Position numbers and translations under genes: made by a program. Below the pieces are notes generated by a model. The model made no database searches. It saw only the letters and a list, made by a program, of their open reading frames with translations, and was not told the DNA's origin. 64,000 nt of DNA, from the NCBI GenBank assembly GCA_035550655.1, contig DASZOU010000001.1:25191-89190 (forward strand), read 5' to 3'. This DNA comes from DASZTV01 sp035550655. GTDB lineage: Bacteria > Actinomycetota > Actinomycetes > JAFAQI01. Within the stretch, counting starts at the first letter, position 1. Every line of letters starts with the position of its first letter. Shown piece after piece: positions 44,562 through 53,060 of this stretch.

Positions 44562-45650
44562 GTGCCGGGACGTGGCGGGGACGAGTCGATCTACGACGAC
44601 GTGCCTGACGGCATTGTCGTTGCGGACGCGAACGGCACTGTCGTCGACCTCAACAAGGCCGCGCTTCGCATGGTCGGTCCGGGCGACTGGCTGGGTCATC
44701 CGCTGTCAGCGGTGCTGCCGCTGATCGATCCGCAGGGCCGCGACTGGTGGGAGTGCACCAGACCGTACGACGGGTTGAGCAGCAGGGTCCGGCAGCCGGA
44801 GCGGTGGCTGACGCTGGTGCGGCCGGGCCGGCCCGATCAGAACGTGCTGGTCACGGCGGCGTACCACCGTGACGCTCAACGCAAGGTCACTTCGGTCGTC
44901 GTCTCGCTGCGCGACACCAACGCGCGGTCGCGCAGTGAGCGCAGCGGCGCCGAGCTGGTGTCTGTCGTCGCGCACGAGCTGCGTTCCCCGCTCACCGGGG
45001 TCAAGGGCTTCACCGCCACGTTGCTCAACAAGTGGGAGCGTTTCACCGACGAGCAGCGGCTCCACATGCTCAAGACGATCAATGCCGACGCCGACCGGCT
45101 CACCCGGCTGATCAGCGAGCTGCTCGACGTGTCCCGGATCGAGTCGGGCCGGCTGGAGCTGCACAAGCAGCTCGTCGATCTCCCCGTGCTGGTGGAGCGC
45201 GACATAGCGGGGCGGGTCGCGGCGGGAGAGGCCGCGGACCGGTTCGTGGTGGAGGCGACGAACGTGCCGCAGATCTGGGCGGATCCGGACAAGGTGGGCC
45301 AGGTCGTCGGCAACATCGTGGAGAACGCGCTGCGGCACGGTTCCGGCACGGTCCGGATCCAGCTCGCTCCGGAACCCGACGGCGCCCGCGTGACGGTGAG
45401 CGACGAAGGCGAGGGCATCTCGGCGGAGGCGCTGCCCCGCATCTTCACGAAGTTCTGGCGCGACCAGCGGCGCGGCGGCACCGGCCTGGGCCTGTTCATC
45501 GCCAAGGGGATCGTCGAAGCGCACGGCGGCTTCATCGAGGCGGGCGCGGCCGAAACCGGGGGAGCAAGCATCGCGTTCGCCCTCCCTGTCGGCTCGCCGA
45601 CGTACGCCGAGTCCGACCGCCGTACCGGGGTCGACCGCCGTCGCAGGTGA
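44562..45650 (+). CDS. PAS-domain sensor histidine kinase (soluble)
   Basis: 362 aa from GTG 44562 with GGGAGG 8 nt upstream. PAS-like sensor domain at residues ~8-115 (YDDVPDGIVVADANGTVVDL), HisKA with the phosphorylated His in VSVVAHELRSPLTGVKGF (~residue 135), and HATPase: N-box NIVENALRHG, G1 SDEGEGIS, F/G2 RGGTGLGLFIAKGI. No transmembrane helix, so the signal is cytoplasmic. There is no adjacent response regulator; the nearest receiver protein in the window is at 56320. An importer operon follows. Confidence 0.93.
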   Translation: MPGRGGDESIYDDVPDGIVVADANGTVVDLNKAALRMVGPGDWLGHPLSAVLPLIDPQGRDWWECTRPYDGLSSRVRQPERWLTLVRPGRPDQNVLVTAAYHRDAQRKVTSVVVSLRDTNARSRSERSGAELVSVVAHELRSPLTGVKGFTATLLNKWERFTDEQRLHMLKTINADADRLTRLISELLDVSRIESGRLELHKQLVDLPVLVERDIAGRVAAGEAADRFVVEATNVPQIWADPDKVGQVVGNIVENALRHGSGTVRIQLAPEPDGARVTVSDEGEGISAEALPRIFTKFWRDQRRGGTGLGLFIAKGIVEAHGGFIEAGAAETGGASIAFALPVGSPTYAESDRRTGVDRRRR

Positions 45651-45688
45651 CCCGCCCGAGCCGGAGCGGTCGCATAGCGGGACGATGA
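45647..45688 (+). CDS. 13-codon micro-ORF before the ABC operon
   Basis: GTG 45647 overlaps the kinase stop (GTGA); the frame stops 4 nt before GTG 45693 of the ATPase gene. Peptide MTRPSRSGRIAGR. May couple translation across the gap, or arise by chance. Confidence 0.15.
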   Translation: MTRPSRSGRIAGR

Positions 45689-45692
45689 GGGC

Positions 45693-46520
45693 GTGACGAC
45701 GGTGACGTCGCCCTCAGCCCAGGGGAGTGATCCGCCCGCGGGGGGTGCGGGTGACGCGGTCGTCTTTCGCGGACTGCACAAGTCGTTCGGTCGCGGTGCC
45801 GAGCGCGTCGAGGTCCTCGACGGGGTCGATCTCAGCGTGCAGCGAGGTCAGTTCGTCACCGTCATCGGCCCGAGCGGATGTGGCAAGACGACGCTGCTGC
45901 GCCTCGCCGCCGGTCTGATCGAGCCCGACTCCGGCGAGGTCCGGCTGTTCGGCGAAGCCGTGGCAGCGGCTACCCGGGCCAAGCGCATCGGCTTCGTGCC
46001 ACAGGCGCCGGCATTGCTGCCCTGGCGCTCCGTTCTCGACAACGTGCTGCTGCCGCTACAGGTCAATCGCAAGGCGCACGCCGCCGACACCCCGCCCGAC
46101 GCGGTCGGCCTGCTTACCGCGCTGGGGCTGGGTGAGGCGCTGAAGCGCCGCCCCCACGAGCTGTCGGGGGGAATGCAGCAGCGGGTGGCGATCGCACGGG
46201 CGTTCGTCTTTGACCCGCCCGTGCTGTTGATGGATGAGCCGTTCGCCGCGGTTGACGAGCTGACCCGCGAGTCCCTTCGTCACGCGCTGCTGACGATCTG
46301 GCAGGCGAGTGGAAAGACGGTGTTGTTCGTGACGCATTCCGTCGCCGAGGCGGTCGCGCTGTCGGACCTGGTCGTCGTCATGTCCGCCGCGACCCACGGC
46401 ATCCAGCGCGTCATCCCGGTCGACCTGCCGAGACCCAGAGGCGACCTCGTGGAGACCACCGCCGACTTCCTCGCGCTGGAGCGTGAGCTGCGACTCGAGC
46501 TGCGCAAGGGCTCGACGTGA
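45693..46520 (+). CDS. ABC transporter ATPase (nitrate/sulfonate/NMT1 type)
   Basis: 275 aa. Walker A GPSGCGKTT (~residue 60), Q-loop FVPQAPALLPWRSV, signature LSGGMQQRVAIARA (~residue 160), Walker B PVLLMDEPFAAVDELT and the H-loop VTHSVAEAVAL. The sequence groups with SsuB/TauB/ThiZ-like importers. First of three coupled genes (ATPase, permease, binding protein). The ~20 N-terminal residues are disordered. Confidence 0.92.
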   Translation: MTTVTSPSAQGSDPPAGGAGDAVVFRGLHKSFGRGAERVEVLDGVDLSVQRGQFVTVIGPSGCGKTTLLRLAAGLIEPDSGEVRLFGEAVAAATRAKRIGFVPQAPALLPWRSVLDNVLLPLQVNRKAHAADTPPDAVGLLTALGLGEALKRRPHELSGGMQQRVAIARAFVFDPPVLLMDEPFAAVDELTRESLRHALLTIWQASGKTVLFVTHSVAEAVALSDLVVVMSAATHGIQRVIPVDLPRPRGDLVETTADFLALERELRLELRKGST

Positions 46521-47296
46521 CCAAACGGACGCTTCGGCTCGGCACGTGGCTGCCCCCCGTGATCGCGTTGGCAGGGCTCGTCCTGCTGTGGCAGCTGTAC
46601 GCCGTGCACCATCCGTACGTTGCGCCGCGGCTGTCGAAGATCGCGTCCGATCTCGACTCGCATCCAGGCCTGTTCGCCCGCAATGCCTGGACCACGCTTC
46701 GGGAGGCGCTGGTAGGCGGCGCGATCGGCATGGGCGTCGCCTTCGCGCTCGCGCTCGTCATGTTCTACATCCGCGTCGTCGAGCGTGCCCTGCTGCCGCT
46801 CGCGGTCGTGCTGAACGTCACACCGCTGATCGCGATCGCGCCGGCCCTCGTGGTTGCTTTCGGCTTCGGCATGACGCCGAAGTACGTCATCGCGGCCCTG
46901 CTGGTGTTCTTTCCGTTCCTCGTGAACGCCCTCGCCGGGCTGCGAGACGTCGACCCCGAGGTGCTCGATCTGGTGGCGACGCTGCACGCAAGTCGGGCCG
47001 AGGTGCTCTGGCGGCTGCGGCTGCCCAGTAGCCTTCCGTACCTGTTCGCGGCCGGCCGCATCTGCATGCCGCTGAGCTTGGTCGGAGCGGTCGTGGCGGA
47101 GTTCGTCGCGGCGGGTGAAGCAAAGGGGTTGGGGACGCTGGTCGTCACGGCAGCGTCGCTCGGCGACCTCGGCACGGTGTACGCCGCGGTCGCCGTACTG
47201 GCGGTCGTGGGGGTGGCGATGTTCGGCGCGGTGGTGGCGTTACAGCGGCTCGTACTCGGTCGGTACGCGCCTTCGGTCGGGATGAGGCGGCGATGA
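46517..47296 (+). CDS. ABC transporter permease (SsuC/TauC type)
   Basis: 259 aa, six hydrophobic helices. The EAA-like loop that contacts the ATPase is at 'DVDPEVLDLVATLHASRAEV', followed by RLPSSLPYLFAAGR, typical of the BPD_transp_1 fold. The GTG start overlaps the ATPase stop; the end overlaps the binding-protein ATG. Confidence 0.92.
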   Translation: MTKRTLRLGTWLPPVIALAGLVLLWQLYAVHHPYVAPRLSKIASDLDSHPGLFARNAWTTLREALVGGAIGMGVAFALALVMFYIRVVERALLPLAVVLNVTPLIAIAPALVVAFGFGMTPKYVIAALLVFFPFLVNALAGLRDVDPEVLDLVATLHASRAEVLWRLRLPSSLPYLFAAGRICMPLSLVGAVVAEFVAAGEAKGLGTLVVTAASLGDLGTVYAAVAVLAVVGVAMFGAVVALQRLVLGRYAPSVGMRRR

Positions 47297-48372
47297 GCAT
47301 GTGGAAGCGGGCCGTCATCGGTGTGAGCGCGGCTCTCGCCGCGCTTCCCGCCGTCGCTGCTTGCAGCAGTGGGTCGGGAGGCCAGCCTCCCGCAGGGCGG
47401 TTGATCGCGGCGGATCGCTGTGCCCACAACCGCGCGGCCGGAACCATCACCTACGTCTCGCCGTTCGGCTTCGATGCGTCCGCGGGGATCATCGAGGTCT
47501 TCGCGGCGGACCGGCTCGGTTACTTCCGCGACCTGTGCCTCAACGTGAAGATCGTGACCAGCTCACAAGACGCCGCGGCGCTCGTGTCAGCGGGTCGTGC
47601 GACCACGACCAGCACCGGGTCGGCTGCCGACTTTCTCGTCCTCGCGGCGAACGGCTCGCATCTCACGGCTGTCGCGACGTACGGCAACACGTCGGACTAC
47701 TGCATCATCACCAGGCCGGAGATCACCACTCTGAAGCAGCTCGAGGGGCACACCCTTGGCTACCACTTCGTGAAGGAAGCTCCCGATCTCGAGATGCTTC
47801 GCGCGGCCGGCGTGGACCTGAGCAAGGTCAATCAGGTCAACACCCCCAACTTCGACCCGAACCAGATCGTGCAGGGCAAGCTCGACTCGGTCGGGTGCTA
47901 CCAGTCGAACGAACCCCTGACGCTTCGTGCCGAGGGCGCAAAGTTCAACGAGTTCACGCCGGCTCAGTTCGGCGTATCGGGCACCTACAACGTGGTGTTC
48001 TTCAATCCGGACTTCCTCGCCGCGCACCGCGACGCGGCGCAGGACTTCATGCGAGCGGACCTGCACGCGTTCGACTACTGCGAGACCCACCAGACGCAGT
48101 GCGTCTCGATCGAGCAGAGCTACGCGAACCGAGCCGGTGCGGAGTTCTCGGTCGCGCACGAGCGGCAGGTCTGGCACCTGGAGGCAACGTTGTCCCGCGC
48201 GCACACGTTGCCCGGTCAGGGAATCGGTGTCCAGTCGGAGGCCGAGTGGCGGCCGGAGCTGCACGCCGTGACCCGTTTCGGTCTGGCCGACCACATCCCG
48301 CCGCTGAGCCAGGTCGAGGACACGGAGCTGGTCGCGGGTCTCTACCAGGGCAATCGTTTGGTTTGGCCCTAG
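47293..48372 (+). CDS. NMT1/THI5-like substrate-binding lipoprotein
   Basis: 359 aa. Lipoprotein signal peptide with lipobox PAVAAC at Cys ~24, then a Gly/Ser spacer. The NMT1-type two-lobed domain includes ITYVSPFGFDASAGIIEVFA, AADRLGYFRDLCLNVKIV and KQLEGHTLGYHF. Related proteins bind pyrimidine or thiamin precursors, sulfonates or nitrate. Several extra cysteines (DLCLNV, SVGCYQ, DYCETH, QCVSIE) are unusual. Substrate unknown; no riboswitch precedes the operon. Confidence 0.85.
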   Translation: MSMWKRAVIGVSAALAALPAVAACSSGSGGQPPAGRLIAADRCAHNRAAGTITYVSPFGFDASAGIIEVFAADRLGYFRDLCLNVKIVTSSQDAAALVSAGRATTTSTGSAADFLVLAANGSHLTAVATYGNTSDYCIITRPEITTLKQLEGHTLGYHFVKEAPDLEMLRAAGVDLSKVNQVNTPNFDPNQIVQGKLDSVGCYQSNEPLTLRAEGAKFNEFTPAQFGVSGTYNVVFFNPDFLAAHRDAAQDFMRADLHAFDYCETHQTQCVSIEQSYANRAGAEFSVAHERQVWHLEATLSRAHTLPGQGIGVQSEAEWRPELHAVTRFGLADHIPPLSQVEDTELVAGLYQGNRLVWP

Positions 48373-48382
48373 CAAGCCTTCC

Positions 48383-48388
48383 TAGACT
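48383..48388 (+). promoter_or_regulatory. Candidate -10 of pheS
   Basis: TAGACT ends 11 nt before the pheS ATG, which gives a very short leader. No T-box or Phe-rich leader peptide is present. Confidence 0.35.
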
Positions 48389-48399
48389 TCGGTAGCGAG

Positions 48400-49509
48400 A
48401 TGTCCGGTCCGAACGACGCGTACGACCCCAAGGAAGTGGCTGCCCTGTCTGACGACGCCCTCGCGAGCGTGGTCGAGGCCGGCACGGCGGCCATCGAGTC
48501 GGCTCGTGACCTCGACGCACTGGCAGCGGCCCACTCGGCGCATCTGGGAGCTCGCTCACCGGTCGCACTCGCCCGCCGCGAGCTCGGCGCGCTGCCCCCC
48601 CAGGCCCGGGCCGACGCCGGCCGCCGGGTGAACGATGCGATCACCGCCCTCACCGCGGCGTACGACGCCCGCCTGGTCACCCTGGAACGCGAGCGCGACG
48701 AGCGCGTGCTGGTCGAGGAGAGCGTCGACGTCACGTTGCCGTGGGACCGCACGCCGCAGGGCGGGCGGCACCCGCTGACGCTGATCCAGGAGCGCGTCGC
48801 GGACATCTTCGTGGCGATGGGCTGGGAGATCGCCGAGGGCCCCGAGGTCGAGGCCGCCTGGTACAACTTCGACGCTCTGAACATCCCGCCGTCCCATCCG
48901 GCGCGCGAGACGCAGGACACCCTGTGGCTGGAGCCGCCCGAGGCCGGCGTCCTGCTGCGCACTCAGACCTCGCCCGTGCAGCTGCGGGCGCTGCTCGCAC
49001 GCGGGGCGCCGTGCTACGTCGCCGTACCGGGCCGGGTCTATCGACAGGAAGCACTCGATGCCACCCACAGCGCGGTCTTCCATCAGCTCGAGGGACTTGC
49101 CGTCGACGAGGGTCTGACCATGGGCGACCTGAAGGGGACGCTCGACGCGCTGGCGAGGGCGATGTTCGGGCCGGACATCCGCACCCGGTTGCGGCCCGAC
49201 CACTACCCGTTCACCGAGCCGTCCGCCGATGTCGACCTGGAGTGCTGGGTGTGTCACGGCAGCTCGACCGAGCCCGGCTCAGAGCCGTGCCGGACCTGCC
49301 GCTCCGAGGGCTGGGTTGAGTGGGGTGGCAGCGGCATGGTGCACCCCGTCGTCCTCGCCTCCGCGGGAATCGACCCGGATCGCTACACCGGGTTCGCCTT
49401 CGGGATGGGCCTCGAACGCACGCTCATGTCTCGCCACGACATGTCAGACATCCGCGACCTCGTCGAAGGCGACGTGCGCGTGACGGCGGCGCTCGGGCGT
49501 GAGGTGTGA
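48400..49509 (+). CDS. pheS: Phenylalanyl-tRNA synthetase alpha subunit
   Basis: 369 aa class II catalytic subunit. N-terminal coiled coil (~residues 1-100) contacting tRNA, then the core with GGRHPLTLIQERVADIFVAM, motif 2 in VPGRVYRQEALDATHSAVFH and motif 3 in GFAFGMGLERTLM. A short insert with four cysteines (ECWVCHG, CRTCRSEGW near residue 285) resembles a zinc knuckle; this feature occurs in other actinobacterial PheS. GTGA overlap with pheT. Confidence 0.96.
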   Translation: MSGPNDAYDPKEVAALSDDALASVVEAGTAAIESARDLDALAAAHSAHLGARSPVALARRELGALPPQARADAGRRVNDAITALTAAYDARLVTLERERDERVLVEESVDVTLPWDRTPQGGRHPLTLIQERVADIFVAMGWEIAEGPEVEAAWYNFDALNIPPSHPARETQDTLWLEPPEAGVLLRTQTSPVQLRALLARGAPCYVAVPGRVYRQEALDATHSAVFHQLEGLAVDEGLTMGDLKGTLDALARAMFGPDIRTRLRPDHYPFTEPSADVDLECWVCHGSSTEPGSEPCRTCRSEGWVEWGGSGMVHPVVLASAGIDPDRYTGFAFGMGLERTLMSRHDMSDIRDLVEGDVRVTAALGREV

Positions 49510-51962
49510 TGCGCGCTCCGTTGTCGTGGTTGCGCGAGTACGTCGACCTTCCCGACGTCTCCTCACACGAGGTCGCCGAGCGCCTGACGGCAGCTGGTCT
49601 GCAGGTGGAGCGCGTCGACCGCATCGGTGAGGGCATAGCGGGTGTCGTCGTCGCGAAGGTGCTGGCCGTCGAGCAGCTCGAAGGCTTCAAGAAGCCGATT
49701 CGCTGGGTGACCCTCACCGACGGGGCCAATGAGCACCAGGTGATCTGCGGTGCGACCAACTTCGCGGCCGATGACGTCGTCGCCTACGCCCGGCCCCCGG
49801 CCGAGCTGCCCGGCGGCTTTCGCATCGAGGCCCGAGAGGCGTACGGCCACACCTCGGACGGCATGATCTGTTCCGGTCGCGAGCTGGGGATCTCCGACGA
49901 TCACGACGGCATCCTCGTGCTGGACCCGGCGCTTCCGCTCGGAGCCGACGTGGTGACGGCGCTCGCGCTGCGCGACGACGTCCTCGACCTGTCGGTCAAC
50001 CCGGATCGCGGCTACGCGCTTTCGATGCGGGGCATCGCTCGCGAGCTCGCCACGGCCTACGGCGTGCCGTTCCGCGACCCAGCCGCTCTGGCTGCGCGGC
50101 CGCCGGGTGCGGGCTACCCCGTAACCATCGAGGACGCCGACGGCTGTGATCGCTATGTCGCGGCCTCACTGGCGGAGCTCGACCCCAGTGTCGCGTCGCC
50201 GCCGTGGATGCAGCGTCGGCTCGCCATGGCGGGAATGCGTCCGATCTCGCTGATGGTCGACGTGACGAACTACGTCATGCTCGCGATCGGGCAGCCGATG
50301 CACGCCTTCGACCTCGAGAAGCTCGCCGGCCCGATCGCGGTACGCCGGGCACGCACCGGCGAACGGCTTCGCACCCTCGACGGCGTTGACCGCGACCTCG
50401 ACCCCCGTGATCTCGTCATCGCGGACGACAGCGGCCCGATCGCCCTCGCCGGCGTCATGGGGGGAGAGGCCACCGAGATCACCGAGCTGACCCGCGACGT
50501 GCTGCTCGAGGCCGCCCACTTCGAGCCCACCTCGGTCGCGTACACCTCGCGGCGCCATCGGCTCGGGTCCGAGGCCTCTCGCCGGTTCGAGCGAGGCGTC
50601 GACGACGGGTTGGCACGCAATGCCGCCGAGCTCGCCATCTCGATCCTCGTCGACCTGGGCGCGGTCAAGCGCACCGACCGGTCGACCGACGTGGACCACC
50701 GGCTCCCGACTCCTTCGATCGAGCTGGACCCGAGTCATCCGGGCCGGATCGCCGGCGTCGACTATCCGTACGAGGCGGTGGCAAGCCGGCTGAACGACAT
50801 CGGCTGCTCGGTCAGGGAGCGGGCGGGCGCCTTCGACGTCACTCCGCCGTCGTGGCGGCCCGACCTGCGGCTGGCGGTCGATCTGGTCGAGGAGATCGTC
50901 CGACTCGAGGGCTACGCCAACCTGCCTTCGACCCTGCCGCGGGCAACCGCGGGTGCAGGTCTGACACGTGAGCAACGCGCGCGCCGGCTGATCGGACGCA
51001 CGCTTGCGGGTGCCGGCTATATCGAGGTGCTGTGCTCACCCTTCGTCGATGCGGCCGCCGCGGACCGGCTCTTGCTCGAGCCGGGAGACGGCCGGATCCC
51101 GTCGGTGCGGATCGCCAACCCCGTCTCGGACGCCGAGCCGTACCTGCGCGCGACGTTGCTGCCGGGCCTGTTCGCCGCGGTGGTGCGCAACATCGGGCGC
51201 GGGCTGACCGACGTCGCGCTGTTCGAGACCGGGCCGGTGTTCCGCAGCCCCAGCAAGGTCGGTGCACCGGCGTTGCCGCCGGGGCGGCGACCGCTCGACG
51301 CCGAGCTGCTCGCACTCGACGCCGCGCTGCCCGACCAGCCGAACCGGGTGGCCGTGGTGCTCGCCGGGAGGCGCGAGCTCCCCGGTTGGTGGGGCCCTGG
51401 CCGCCCGGCCGGCTGGCCCGACGCGATCGAGGCCGCCAGGACGCTGGCCCGGGTGCTCGGCATCGAGCTGGAGGTGAGCGCGGACCGTCACGCGCCGTTC
51501 CACCCCGGCCGGTGCGCGGCGCTGGCGATCGGCGGGGAGCTGGTCGGGCATGCCGGTGAGCTGCATCCGCGCGCGATCGAGGCATTCGAGCTGCCGGCCC
51601 GGACGAGTGCCATGGAGCTCTCCCTCGACCTGTTGCTGGCAGAGGCGGCCGACGTGACTGCGGCGCCGTACGTCTCGCCGTATCCGGCCGCGGCCGTCGA
51701 CATCGCGGTGACCGTGGACCAGGCGGTCCCGGCGGCCGAGCTGGAGGCCGCGCTCCGTAGTGGCGCCGGCGAGCTCCTCGAAGCGATCCGGCTCTTCGAC
51801 GTGTACGTCGGCGAGCAGGTCGGTGAGGGCCGCAAGTCGATGGCCTACGCACTGCGGCTGCGGGCGGGCGACCGGACGCTCACGGTCGAAGAGGTGACGG
51901 CGGTCAGGGACGCGGCAGTGGCCGAAGCGGCCAGCCGGGTGGGCGCGGTTCTCCGGGCGTAG
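49506..51962 (+). CDS. pheT: Phenylalanyl-tRNA synthetase beta subunit
   Basis: 818 aa from GTG 49506, or ATG 49509. Domains in order: N-terminal helix APLSWLREYVDLP, EMAP-type tRNA-binding domain (~40-155), B3/B4 editing domain (~210-400; VMLAIGQPMHAFDLEKL, SRRHRLGSEASRRFERGVD), B5 (~405-475), a catalytic-like core (~485-700) and the anticodon-binding FDX-ACB domain (~725-818, ending in GRKSMAYALRLRAGDRTL). Full length. Confidence 0.96.
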   Translation: MMRAPLSWLREYVDLPDVSSHEVAERLTAAGLQVERVDRIGEGIAGVVVAKVLAVEQLEGFKKPIRWVTLTDGANEHQVICGATNFAADDVVAYARPPAELPGGFRIEAREAYGHTSDGMICSGRELGISDDHDGILVLDPALPLGADVVTALALRDDVLDLSVNPDRGYALSMRGIARELATAYGVPFRDPAALAARPPGAGYPVTIEDADGCDRYVAASLAELDPSVASPPWMQRRLAMAGMRPISLMVDVTNYVMLAIGQPMHAFDLEKLAGPIAVRRARTGERLRTLDGVDRDLDPRDLVIADDSGPIALAGVMGGEATEITELTRDVLLEAAHFEPTSVAYTSRRHRLGSEASRRFERGVDDGLARNAAELAISILVDLGAVKRTDRSTDVDHRLPTPSIELDPSHPGRIAGVDYPYEAVASRLNDIGCSVRERAGAFDVTPPSWRPDLRLAVDLVEEIVRLEGYANLPSTLPRATAGAGLTREQRARRLIGRTLAGAGYIEVLCSPFVDAAAADRLLLEPGDGRIPSVRIANPVSDAEPYLRATLLPGLFAAVVRNIGRGLTDVALFETGPVFRSPSKVGAPALPPGRRPLDAELLALDAALPDQPNRVAVVLAGRRELPGWWGPGRPAGWPDAIEAARTLARVLGIELEVSADRHAPFHPGRCAALAIGGELVGHAGELHPRAIEAFELPARTSAMELSLDLLLAEAADVTAAPYVSPYPAAAVDIAVTVDQAVPAAELEAALRSGAGELLEAIRLFDVYVGEQVGEGRKSMAYALRLRAGDRTLTVEEVTAVRDAAVAEAASRVGAVLRA

Positions 51963-51996
51963 CCCTGGCGGCCGCCCGCGGCTCCGAATAGTCACT

Positions 51997-52025
51997 CGGA
52001 CATCTGCATGATCATGCACTAGCAT
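51997..52025 (+). promoter_or_regulatory. argC promoter with ARG-box-like operator
   Basis: -35-like CGGACA (51997-52002), 17-bp spacer, -10 TAGCAT (52020-52025), then 6 nt to the argC ATG, so the mRNA is likely leaderless. The spacer contains the perfect 14-bp palindrome TGCATGATCATGCA (52005-52018), similar to half-site patterns of actinobacterial ArgR operators. The argR gene is in the same operon, which suggests autoregulation by arginine. Confidence 0.7.
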
Positions 52026-52031
52026 CTCGGC

Positions 52032-53060
52032 ATGGGCATCCGGACCGCCGTCGTCGGCGCGAGCGGCTACAGCGGCGGGGAGCTGCTGCGCCTGATCGAC
52101 ACCCATCCGATGCTCGAGGTCGGCGCTCTTGTCGCCGGCGGAAACGCCGGCCGAGCGCTGGGGGAGCTCCACCCGCAGCTCGTGTCCATGGCGGACCGGA
52201 TCCTCCTCGACGCCTCCGCCGTCGAGCTCGCGGAGGCGGAGCTGGTGTTCCTCGCGCTCCCACACGGCGCGGCCGCACCGATCGTCGCGGGCCTGCCCGA
52301 CCAGACATACGTCGTCGACATCGGTGCCGACTTCCGGCTCGCCGACCGCGACGACTGGGATCGCTGGTACGGCGGACCGCACGCCGGTGCCTGGACTTAC
52401 GGCCTGCCGGAGCTGCCGGGTGCCCGCGCGGAGATCTCGGCCGCGAGACGGGTTGCCAACCCCGGGTGCTACGCGACGGCAGTGCAGCTCGCGTATGCGC
52501 CGCTCCTCGCGGCCGGTCTGATCGAGGCGACGGACCTCGTCGTGGTCGCCGGCAGCGGCACCAGTGGCGCGGGCAGAGGCGCCACGGTCGAGCTGCTCGC
52601 GAGCGAGGTGATGAGCGACCTGTCGGCGTACAAGGTCGGGGGCGCTCACCGCCACATCGGCGAGATCCGGCAGTCGCTTCGTGCTGTCGCCGGTGGAGAT
52701 GTCACATTGTCGTTCACCCCGATGCTCGTGCCGATGCCGAGGGGGATTCTCGCCACGTGCACCGCGAAGCTGCGCCCGGGTGTCGACGCGGAGGCGCTGC
52801 GTGCCACATTCGGTTGCTACGACGACGAGCCGTTCGTGACGCTCCTGCCGGAGGGGCAGCTCCCGCACACCGCTGCCACTTCCGGCTCGAACAGCGCGCA
52901 CCTCCAGGTGGTCGCGGACGTCGATCCGGGTCGCGCCGTAGTGCTCGTCGCCCTGGACAACCTCGGCAAGGGCGCCGCCGGCCAGGCGATCCAGAACGCC
53001 AACCTGATGCTCGGGCTGCCTGAGACGACGGGATTGTCACGCAACGGGCTGGCGCCATGA
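52032..53060 (+). CDS. argC: N-acetyl-gamma-glutamyl-phosphate reductase
   Basis: 342 aa. NADPH-dependent third step of arginine synthesis. Rossmann GASGYSGGELLRLIDTHP at residues ~9-26, catalytic Cys in VANPGCYATAVQLAY (~residue 146), conserved GTSGAGRGATVELL and HRHIGEI. No ribosome site precedes the ATG, consistent with leaderless translation. First gene of the argCJBD-RR-FRGH operon; ATGA overlap with argJ. Confidence 0.97.
   Translation: MGIRTAVVGASGYSGGELLRLIDTHPMLEVGALVAGGNAGRALGELHPQLVSMADRILLDASAVELAEAELVFLALPHGAAAPIVAGLPDQTYVVDIGADFRLADRDDWDRWYGGPHAGAWTYGLPELPGARAEISAARRVANPGCYATAVQLAYAPLLAAGLIEATDLVVVAGSGTSGAGRGATVELLASEVMSDLSAYKVGGAHRHIGEIRQSLRAVAGGDVTLSFTPMLVPMPRGILATCTAKLRPGVDAEALRATFGCYDDEPFVTLLPEGQLPHTAATSGSNSAHLQVVADVDPGRAVVLVALDNLGKGAAGQAIQNANLMLGLPETTGLSRNGLAP

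Noticed and set aside
51036..52901. 621-codon minus-strand frame spanning pheT and argC
   Set aside because: Would run through the argC promoter and two certain genes; composition is that of a shadow frame.
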